A DNA stretch of 19,938 nucleotides. Origin: Pseudarthrobacter sp. Lineage in GTDB: Bacteria; Actinomycetota; Actinomycetes; Actinomycetales; Micrococcaceae. The stretch spans positions 1-19,938 of the forward strand of contig JABFWC010000151.1 in assembly GCA_013362385.1 (NCBI GenBank), in the 5' to 3' direction. A program made the position numbers and the translations under genes. Below, piece after piece: positions 14,795 through 19,938 of the stretch. Position 1 is the stretch's first letter, and each line of letters begins with the position of its first letter. Under the pieces are notes generated by a model. That model was given only the letters and a program-made list of their open reading frames with translations, made no database searches and had not been told where the DNA came from.

Positions 14795-14823
14795 AAGGTA
14801 GAAGTGAGCTGTGCCACTGTCAA
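14795..14823 (-). promoter_or_regulatory. Sigma-70-type promoter of the GntR-controlled cluster
   Basis: On the minus strand a perfect -35 TTGACA (14818-14823) is followed after exactly 17 bases by TACCTT (14795-14800) as -10. The start would be near 14788, inside the double palindrome. The leader to the GTG at 14627 would be about 160 bases. Confidence 0.78.
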
Positions 14824-14954
14824 GGGTTCGCGTCCAAGTAAGGGGCAGCTACGCGAAGAAACGGATTGTGACTGCAGCGCAGGGGTACGTAGCCGGTGAC
14901 AGTGGTCCCGAAAAACCTTGGGACCGGCTCGCCCACTGCAGGGAGGAAACCGCC

Positions 14955-15539
14955 ATGAAACCGCCGCTTCTGGACCGTGCAAAGGAACGCTGGGGCAAGT
15001 TGGGTGCTGGTCTCTATGCTGCCGTCCTCGGCATCGTAGTGCTTGCGGCGACGGGACTCGCCGGACTCCTTTCGCACCTTCCCTGGCTGTTTCCCAGCCT
15101 TGGCCCTACCGTCATGCTGTTCTTCGAGTCGCCGGAGCAGAAGGCGTCCCGGCCGCTCAACACCCTGGTGGGCCACGGCGTCGGTCTGGCCGCCGGCGCA
15201 CTCTGCCTGTATGCCTTCGGCTTGCAGGACCAGCCCTCGGCACCCGTCGGCGGCCTGACTCCGCTGCACCTCCTCAGCGGCGCGCTCTCCGTGGGCCTGA
15301 CCACCCTGGTCCTGACCTTGCTCGGGTTGCCGCACCCGCCTGCCGGTGCCACCACGCTGATCGTCAGCCTCGGGATCCTGTCCGCGCCGGTCCAGCTCGC
15401 GTCCATGGCCGGTGCCATCATCCTGACCACAGTGCTGGGCTGGGGCCTCAACGCCCTGCTGGGGACCCGGCCTGCCGGTAAGACAGGATCTCGGCAAGCT
15501 CGGCCAGCCGGTGCGCCCGGGCCGACTCGGCCGGAGTGA
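14955..15539 (+). CDS. HPP family membrane protein
   Basis: Membrane protein of 194 residues with about four helices. The signature HPP is in LGLPHPPAGATTLIVSLG (around residues 130-147), and the N-terminal PSLGPTVMLFFESPEQ segment matches the family pattern. HPP proteins are poorly understood; plant and cyanobacterial members act in nitrite transport, but that function cannot be carried over. ATG 14955 follows GGGAGGAAA by five bases. The last 30 residues after the final helix are Arg/Pro/Gly-rich and are encoded opposite the end of the convergent ACT-domain gene (92-base overlap), so this tail may be a late extension. Confidence 0.82.
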   Translation: MKPPLLDRAKERWGKLGAGLYAAVLGIVVLAATGLAGLLSHLPWLFPSLGPTVMLFFESPEQKASRPLNTLVGHGVGLAAGALCLYAFGLQDQPSAPVGGLTPLHLLSGALSVGLTTLVLTLLGLPHPPAGATTLIVSLGILSAPVQLASMAGAIILTTVLGWGLNALLGTRPAGKTGSRQARPAGAPGPTRPE

Positions 15540-16290
15540 ACGGTTCACCGGCCCGGGAAAAGGTGAGGGGGCCGTGCCATGCGGTGGGAATCTTTAGCCG
15601 CGTGCCGTCGTCGCGCCTTTCCGCGGCAAGTTCCCCGGCTCCCAGGATCTGCGCATTCAGCAGCTCCGCCACTGCCAGTGGCAGCTCATCCGGTGCATCG
15701 GCGATCCGCGCCGCAAGGCTCAGTGCCTTCGTCTGCCCGTCAGCCATGGCGAGGGCTGTGGTGGGCCAGACGTGCGCCCCGGTACCGCCGCCGTCGCGCA
15801 AGGCCGCGAGGAGCTCCCGCTCACCGACGCCGGCCGGGGCGGAGAGCACAAACTCGTCCAGCACGCCGCCGGTCACCGGGTGGACATGGATGCCCAGGAT
15901 GTTGGTGTCCAGCCGGGCAAGTGACCGGGTCAGCCGCTGCAGGGCGCCTGGCTGGTCCCGGAGCACGGTGCGCGCCCGCCACAGCGCCGGGGCCGCATCC
16001 AGCCGCCGGCGGTGCCGGAGGGCCGGCGCATGGAGCCAGTCGCGCAGCAGGCGGGCGGCGGACGGTTCCGCCACCCAGATGGCCAGGACCGTCGCCGTGA
16101 GCGTCAGGACCAGGACCTTGGCCGCATAGGGAAGGTGCGCCTCCACCACCAGTCCGTGGACCAGCAGCTCGATCGGCAGCATCGCGGCGACGTTGGCCAG
16201 GGTCTGGCGGGTCCTGGGAGGTTCGGGCATCAGGCCGCAGACTTCGCAGCGCAGTTCAGCTGCCGGGGTGTTGGGTTTAGCGCGCGTCAT
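15448..16290 (-). CDS. ACT-domain protein with two N-terminal membrane segments
   Basis: Protein of 280 residues. It starts with a short Cys15-x-x-Cys18 region, then two predicted membrane helices (about 32-51 and 54-74), then an ACT-like regulatory domain (about 105-175) beginning WRARTVLRDQPGALQRLTRSLA, and a C-terminal part ending in the FTPAESARAHRLAELAE segment. ACT domains usually bind amino acids or similar small ligands. No enzyme domain is seen, so it may be a membrane-bound sensor; the role is unknown. ATG 16290 is chosen because the hydrophilic lead fits, but no good ribosome site is visible and ATG 16341 is possible. It overlaps the convergent HPP gene by 92 bases. Confidence 0.7.
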   Translation of the reverse strand: MTRAKPNTPAAELRCEVCGLMPEPPRTRQTLANVAAMLPIELLVHGLVVEAHLPYAAKVLVLTLTATVLAIWVAEPSAARLLRDWLHAPALRHRRRLDAAPALWRARTVLRDQPGALQRLTRSLARLDTNILGIHVHPVTGGVLDEFVLSAPAGVGERELLAALRDGGGTGAHVWPTTALAMADGQTKALSLAARIADAPDELPLAVAELLNAQILGAGELAAERRDDGTRLKIPTAWHGPLTFSRAGEPFTPAESARAHRLAELAEILSYRQAGSPAGR

Positions 16291-16449
16291 GGTCCAAGCA
16301 TCATGCCGCGCTGTTTCCGCCGCGTTGCCTCCCGATTCCATTCATGGGAACGCGGCTGCAGGCTCCCGGGCGTGGCGCCGTAGGATCTAGCAGGAACGTC
16401 AGCGCGGCCGCCCATCAGAACCCACCCTGCAGGAAGGCGCTGTTTCCCC
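16291..16449. promoter_or_regulatory. Divergent region with a possible PobR-like site
   Basis: CCATTCATGGGAA at 16338-16350 matches 10 of 13 positions of the motif found before pobR and pobA (CCGTTCAACGGAA) and contains the dyad CCAT-TC-ATGG. TAGGAT at 16381-16386 could be a -10 for the FUSC gene. Both calls are tentative. Confidence 0.3.
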
Positions 16450-17514
16450 TTGAAAATGATTGCCGAGATGTTCAGTATTGCCCCCGGCAACAAGGACCAT
16501 CATCCTGCCTTGCGGTGTGCTGTAGGGGTGTTCGTCCCGCTGATCACTTTGCTGTTGCTGGGACGGCTGGACCTGGCCATCTTCGCCTCGTTTGGCGCGT
16601 TCACCGGGATCTACGGCAGGGGCGAACCGCACGGCGTGCGCTTCGTGCTGCAGCTGCGGGCCGGCCTGCTGATGCTGCTCGTCATCCTCCTGGCGGCGCT
16701 CGCGGCACGGACAGGCCCGGCCTGGGGCCTGGACACGGGCACGGACACCTGGCTGCTGGTCCTGGCCACCACCCTCGTGGCCGGCGGCTGCTCGGTGGCC
16801 ATATCCTGGCTGCGCCTGCGTCCTGCCGGTTCGCTGTTCCACATCTTTGCGTTCGCGGCCATCGCGTCAATCCCCAACCAGCCCCCGCTGTGGCAGGGCA
16901 TGCTGGTTTCCGTCCTCACCACTGCCTTCTGCCTTCTGGTGGGATTTTCGTCCCGGGTCCTGCCCAGCCACAGGACGCCCTGGACCAGGCCTCCGCGCAT
17001 CCGCCGGACCGCCGCGGAGAAGCGGGCGGCGTGGCTCGAAGGCTTCGGTTACCTGGTGGCCGCCGGACTCGCCGGTTCCCTGGCCACCTGGGCAGGCCAG
17101 GCCCTTGGCTTCGGCCACAACTACTGGGCAATGGTGGCTGCGGTGGTCCCGCTCGTCGGCCACAGTACGCGGCACCGGGTGCGCCGCGGCATCCAGAGGA
17201 TCATCGGCACAGTCCTGGGCCTGCTGGTCCTGGCGGCGGTCCTGCTGGTGGGCATGCAGCCGTGGCAGACGGTGCTGGTCATGGCGCTGTGCCAGTTCGG
17301 GGCGGAAATGTTCATCATTCGTCAGTACCTCCTGGCGCAGGTCTTCGTCACCCCCCTCGCGTTGGTATCCACGCTCCTGGTGGTTCCGGCGTCCCCTTCC
17401 GCGCTGCTCCGCGACCGGATCATCGAGACGGTCATAGGTGCCGCCGTCGGCATCGCCGTGGTGCTGGCGCCGGGTGCATGGCGCCGCCTGAAGCAACGGA
17501 CGACGGCGGCCTGA
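16450..17514 (+). CDS. FUSC-family (aromatic acid exporter-like) membrane protein
   Basis: Membrane protein of 354 residues organised as two similar halves of about five helices each with a basic cytoplasmic loop between them (RTPWTRPPRIRRTAAEKRAAW, near 180-200). The second half contains GHNYWAMVAAVVPLVGHSTRHRVRRGIQRIIGT, the fusaric acid resistance/AaeB-like signature. Family members export aromatic acids. The position next to the 4-hydroxybenzoate hydroxylase genes suggests an overflow valve for such acids, but this is inference. The TTG at 16450 lies 12 bases after AGGAAGG (16431-16437); ATG codons at 16456 and 16468 are alternatives. Confidence 0.82.
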   Translation: MKMIAEMFSIAPGNKDHHPALRCAVGVFVPLITLLLLGRLDLAIFASFGAFTGIYGRGEPHGVRFVLQLRAGLLMLLVILLAALAARTGPAWGLDTGTDTWLLVLATTLVAGGCSVAISWLRLRPAGSLFHIFAFAAIASIPNQPPLWQGMLVSVLTTAFCLLVGFSSRVLPSHRTPWTRPPRIRRTAAEKRAAWLEGFGYLVAAGLAGSLATWAGQALGFGHNYWAMVAAVVPLVGHSTRHRVRRGIQRIIGTVLGLLVLAAVLLVGMQPWQTVLVMALCQFGAEMFIIRQYLLAQVFVTPLALVSTLLVVPASPSALLRDRIIETVIGAAVGIAVVLAPGAWRRLKQRTTAA

Positions 17515-17563
17515 CCGCCTTGGGGCACCCGCGCACCATCGGCGCCGCGGTACGCTGGACTTC

Positions 17564-17576
17564 CCGTTGAATGGAA
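17564..17576. promoter_or_regulatory. Candidate PobR operator, copy 1 (upstream of pobR)
   Basis: CCGTTGAATGGAA is a near-palindrome matching 11 of 13 bases with the copy before pobA. It lies 28 bases before the GTG start of pobR, fitting autoregulation, and it covers the alternative ATG at 17571. Confidence 0.5.
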
Positions 17577-17589
17577 GGTGCGCTGACCG

Positions 17590-17596
17590 AAGGGAG
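17590..17596 (+). promoter_or_regulatory. Ribosome binding site deciding the pobR start
   Basis: AAGGGAG lies seven bases before GTG 17604. The upstream ATG 17571 has no such site. Confidence 0.6.
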
Positions 17597-17603
17597 TGCG
17601 GCG

Positions 17604-18347
17604 GTGGCGAATTCCCCATCCGGCGACTCGGTGGTGGACCGTATCGTCCGGCTGATCTCCGCCTTTCCCCAGGACAGCACCGGCCTGCAGCTCAGCGAAC
17701 TGGCCCAGCGGGCCGGGCTGCCCCTCACCACCACGCACCGGCTGGTAGGCCAGCTCGCCGCCCACGGGCTGCTGGAGGCGTCGCCGGGCGGCATGGTGCG
17801 TCCCGGGCTGAGGCTCTGGGAACTCGTGAACCGCACATCCCCCACCCTCGCCCTGCGGCAGGCTGCCATGCCATTCATGGAGGATATCCAGCATGTCCTG
17901 AACCAGAACGTGAACCTGGCCGTGCTGGATGGATGGGAGGCGCTCTTCGTTGAGCGGTTGTCGCGGCGGGGATCGGTGGCCAACCGGGCACAGGTGGCGG
18001 GCCGGATGCCCATCCATGTCTCCTCCGCGGGGCTGGCACTCATGGCGCACCAGGACAGGGCGCTGCAGAACGACTACCTCGACCAGTTCGCCGATCCTGC
18101 CGGCAAGGTCACCCCGGAGGCGGTCCGTGCGCTGCTGGGTGAAGCCGCGCACCAAGGCTATGCGCAGCTCAAAGGCGTGGTGGATCCGGACACCTGGGGC
18201 ATCGCCGTCCCCGTCCTGGACCGCAGGAAGCGCGCCGTGGCCGCGCTCGGCGTCGTGGTTCCCCTGCGCGAACTGCGCCTGCAGGCGCTGGTGCCCGCGC
18301 TGCAGACCGCTGCCCGGGGCATCGCCCGGCAGCTCGCCGACCCCTGA
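17604..18347 (+). CDS. pobR: IclR-family regulator, probable PobR
   Basis: Regulator of 247 residues: winged helix-turn-helix (about 9-70; LPLTTTHRLVGQLAAHGLLE as recognition region) and IclR effector domain (VNLAVLDGWEALFVERL, MPIHVSSAGLALMA, and DTWGIAVPVLDRRKRAVAALGV near the C-terminus). It is clearly more distant from the two other IclR proteins of this window than they are from each other. GTG 17604 is preferred over ATG 17571 because of the AAGGGAG site. The gene sits 103 bases before pobA in the same direction, and matching near-palindromes precede both genes, so control of 4-hydroxybenzoate hydroxylation is likely. The symbol depends on this context. Confidence 0.78.
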   Translation: MANSPSGDSVVDRIVRLISAFPQDSTGLQLSELAQRAGLPLTTTHRLVGQLAAHGLLEASPGGMVRPGLRLWELVNRTSPTLALRQAAMPFMEDIQHVLNQNVNLAVLDGWEALFVERLSRRGSVANRAQVAGRMPIHVSSAGLALMAHQDRALQNDYLDQFADPAGKVTPEAVRALLGEAAHQGYAQLKGVVDPDTWGIAVPVLDRRKRAVAALGVVVPLRELRLQALVPALQTAARGIARQLADP

Positions 18348-18348
18348 T

Positions 18349-18361
18349 CCGTTCAACGGAA
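18349..18361. promoter_or_regulatory. Candidate PobR operator, copy 2 (upstream of pobA)
   Basis: CCGTTCAACGGAA carries the perfect dyad TCCGTT-C-AACGGA (18348-18360) directly after the pobR stop, 90 bases before the pobA ATG, a usual distance for an IclR activator or repressor site. It shares 11 of 13 bases with the site before pobR. No clear -35/-10 pair was recognised in the remaining spacer. Confidence 0.58.
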
Positions 18362-18450
18362 TCGGTGTAACGCCGCTCACCTCACCCGCCGCACACTTGA
18401 TGCCAGACCCATTCCCGCCCCTTGGGGCCCGCAACGAAGCGAGAAGAACC

Positions 18451-19638
18451 ATGGCACGCAAAACCATTTCCACCCAGGTGGCCATCATGGGCGGCGGCCC
18501 CGCCGGGCTGATGCTGTCCCACCTCCTGGCCACGGCCGGCATCGATTCGACCGTCATCGAGGTCCGGAGCCACAAGGAGATCTCCGAAACCGTCCGGGCC
18601 GGCATCCTCGAGCACGGGACGGTGAACCTGCTGGTGGACAGCGGGGTCTCGGACCGGGTGCTCCGCGACGGAGACCGGCACGACGGCATCGAACTGCGGT
18701 TCAACGGTGAAAGCCACCGCGTGGACTTCAAGGACCTGGTGGGGGAGTCGGTGTGGCTCTACCCGCAGACGGACGTCTTCCTGGACCTCGCCGCCCGCCG
18801 GAAGGCCGACGGCGGGGATGTCCGCTACAGCGTCACGGACACCTCCGTGCACGACCTGGAGGGCAGCCCGAAGGTCTGGTTCACTGACGAGGACGGCGTC
18901 GAGTTCGAAATCCAGGCCGACTTCCTGGTGGGCGCCGACGGCTCCCGCAGCCACTGCCGGTTCCAGATCCCGGAGGCGCACCGCAAGTGGTACTTCCACG
19001 AATATCCCTTCGCGTGGTTCGGCATCCTGGCCGAGGCACCGCGCAGTGCCGATGAACTGATCTACGCCAACTCGGCAAACGGCTTCGCCCTGATCAGCCA
19101 GCGCACCGAAACCGTGCAGCGGATGTACTTCCAGTGCGACCCCAAGGAAAACGTGGCGGAGTGGGATGACGAACGGATCTGGGCAGAGTTCCGCCGCCGC
19201 GTCAACGGCAACGGCTTCGAGCTCAAGGAAGGCCCGGTCCTGGAAAAGATGGTGCTGCCTTTCCGCAGCTTCGTCCACACGCCCATGCGCCACGGCAACC
19301 TGTTCCTGGCCGGCGACGCCGCACACACCGTCCCGCCCACCGGCGCCAAGGGCCTCAACCTGGCCCTCACCGACGTCAAGGTCATCTACGAGTGGCTGGA
19401 CAGCCACTACAACTCCGGCTCTGATGCGCTCCTGGAGACCTACAGCGACCGCGCCCTGGCCAGGGTCTGGAAGGCGCAGCAGTTCTCCTACTGGATGACC
19501 ACCATGCTGCATACCCCGGCCGACGCCGACGACTTCTCCCGTGCCCGCCAGCTGGGCGAACTGAACTCCGTGGTCTCCTCCCGGCATGGCAGGGCCTACC
19601 TCGCAGAGGCCTACACCGGCTGGCCCGCCTCCGCCTAA
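18451..19638 (+). CDS. pobA: 4-hydroxybenzoate 3-monooxygenase
   Basis: FAD-dependent monooxygenase of 395 residues, near the 394 of the Pseudomonas enzyme, converting 4-hydroxybenzoate to protocatechuate. Seen: FAD motif GGGPAGL (14-20), DG motif GADGSRSHCRF (161-171), and GD motif FLAGDAAHTVPPTGAKGLNLA (285-305). Active-site residues of the Pseudomonas enzyme are all present by alignment: Tyr201, Ser212, Arg214, Tyr222, Pro293 and Tyr385 correspond to Tyr205, Ser216, Arg218, Tyr226, Pro296 and Tyr388. The helix that reads the NADPH phosphate differs: Arg33 and Tyr38 become Val38 and Glu43, so NADH may be the preferred donor. ATG 18451 starts just before the FAD strand; the ribosome site is weak (GAGAAG). 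Confidence 0.95.
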   Translation: MARKTISTQVAIMGGGPAGLMLSHLLATAGIDSTVIEVRSHKEISETVRAGILEHGTVNLLVDSGVSDRVLRDGDRHDGIELRFNGESHRVDFKDLVGESVWLYPQTDVFLDLAARRKADGGDVRYSVTDTSVHDLEGSPKVWFTDEDGVEFEIQADFLVGADGSRSHCRFQIPEAHRKWYFHEYPFAWFGILAEAPRSADELIYANSANGFALISQRTETVQRMYFQCDPKENVAEWDDERIWAEFRRRVNGNGFELKEGPVLEKMVLPFRSFVHTPMRHGNLFLAGDAAHTVPPTGAKGLNLALTDVKVIYEWLDSHYNSGSDALLETYSDRALARVWKAQQFSYWMTTMLHTPADADDFSRARQLGELNSVVSSRHGRAYLAEAYTGWPASA

Positions 19639-19643
19639 CCCTC

Positions 19644-19679
19644 AGCCCGCGGGAAGTACGACGGCGGCCCGCGCGGGCT
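19644..19679. terminator. Hairpin between pobA and the TetR gene
   Basis: AGCCCGCG (19644-19651) pairs perfectly with CGCGGGCT (19672-19679) across a 20-base loop that is itself GC-rich. It lies between two convergent stop codons. The T run is short, so termination is plausible but not certain. Confidence 0.5.
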
Positions 19680-19938
19680 TTACGGCGCCAGCAGCCGCCG
19701 GACCGCCGAGGCGATGGCGGCAGGGTCCGGACCTTCAGCCCGCCGCACCGTCAGCAGGTGCAGCAGCAGGCCGTCGCCGTAATCCGCCACGTCGCGGGCA
19801 CGCGCTGCCGCGTCCGCAACCCCCAGGGCAGCCAGCGCCTGCTCCAAATTGCGCACCAGCAGTACATGGCCGGCCGTCACGGCCTCCGGATGGTCCAGCG
19901 AAAAGGCCAGCCGCGCCCGGGTGAAGCCCGCATGCTTT
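19680..19938 (-). CDS. TetR-family regulator, C-terminal part (5' end outside window)
   Basis: The frame is open from the window end to a TAA at 19680-19682, giving the last 85 residues. RARLAFSLDHPEAVTAGHVLLVRNLEQALAALGV followed by a helix with DYGDGLLLHLLTVRR resembles the ligand-binding C-terminus of TetR/AcrR proteins. The DNA-binding domain is not in the window, so the assignment rests on this part only. It is convergent with pobA and need not be related to it. Confidence 0.55.
   Translation of the reverse strand, partial: KHAGFTRARLAFSLDHPEAVTAGHVLLVRNLEQALAALGVADAAARARDVADYGDGLLLHLLTVRRAEGPDPAAIASAVRRLLAP

Larger units (their letters stand above)
14628..14954. other. 327-base divergent intergenic region
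   Basis: Besides the operator and promoter described separately, the stretch holds an inverted pair CCACTGTCA (14814-14822) and TGACAGTGG (14897-14905), and a hairpin GGTCCC/GGGACC (14904-14909, 14920-14925) shortly before the HPP gene. No coding potential is supported; frames here encode only leader-like peptides. No clear plus-strand promoter for the HPP gene was recognised. Confidence 0.5.

Noticed and set aside
13221..14801. Long plus-strand open frame opposite the ACS transporter (526 codons)
   Set aside because: It is rich in Gly, Asp, Glu and Ala with no domain, has no sensible ribosome site, and runs through the operator; the opposite strand encodes a clear 12-helix transporter.
14904..14925. 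GGTCCC/GGGACC hairpin as an attenuator or riboswitch for the HPP gene
   Set aside because: Only six pairs, no U run and no recognisable riboswitch core; kept only as a note in the intergenic description.
17322..18731. Minus-strand open frame opposite pobR and the start of pobA (469 codons)
   Set aside because: No family resemblance, spans three real genes and an intergenic region on the other strand; a GC-driven artefact.

Overview
The window is GC-rich, densely coded DNA that looks like the chromosome of a soil actinobacterium. Protein families, gene order and codon choice suggest Arthrobacter or Pseudarthrobacter, but this is an inference from family resemblance and no database search was run. 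No tRNA, rRNA, insertion sequence, phage gene or CRISPR array was seen.

Layout. (1) 1-2182, plus strand: the end of a beta-ketoadipate operon, with both subunits of the 3-oxoadipate CoA-transferase (pcaI partial, pcaJ) and a PcaR-like IclR regulator, closed by a strong hairpin shared with a convergent gene. (2) 2359-5559: a probable shikimate/quinate utilisation group. An MHS-family symporter (minus) is divergent from a shikimate/quinate dehydrogenase-like gene with NAD-type cofactor residues, which is followed by a second IclR regulator close in sequence to the first. (3) 5674-8536: a tightly overlapping three-subunit proton-translocating transhydrogenase operon (pntAA-pntAB-pntB), then a diacylglycerol-kinase-like lipid kinase (8610-9527). 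(4) 9553-14627, minus strand: the most unusual block. In transcription order it holds an ACS-type MFS transporter, an FCD-type GntR regulator, a frameshifted hydantoin-racemase-like gene, a D-hydantoinase-like amidohydrolase and an arylmalonate-decarboxylase-like enzyme. It appears to be driven from one promoter whose start lies inside a double perfect palindrome. (5) 14955-17514: three membrane proteins, namely an HPP protein, an ACT-domain protein with two predicted membrane segments, and an FUSC-type aromatic-acid-exporter-like protein. (6) 17604-19638: a PobR-like IclR regulator and 4-hydroxybenzoate 3-monooxygenase (pobA), followed by the end of a TetR-family gene that runs off the window.

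How the parts fit. PobA makes protocatechuate from 4-hydroxybenzoate, and shikimate/quinate oxidation also leads to protocatechuate (the dehydratase step is not in this window). Protocatechuate ring cleavage ends in 3-oxoadipate, which PcaIJ activates. The window is therefore largely an aromatic and hydroaromatic acid catabolic island with several IclR regulators. The GntR-controlled block is a separate accessory pathway. Its enzymes carry unusual active-site residues (Gly/Cys in the decarboxylase-like protein, Ala in place of the first Cys of the racemase, Asn in place of the usual Tyr of the hydantoinase), so the substrate is probably not a simple hydantoin. It is the best candidate here for an undescribed pathway.
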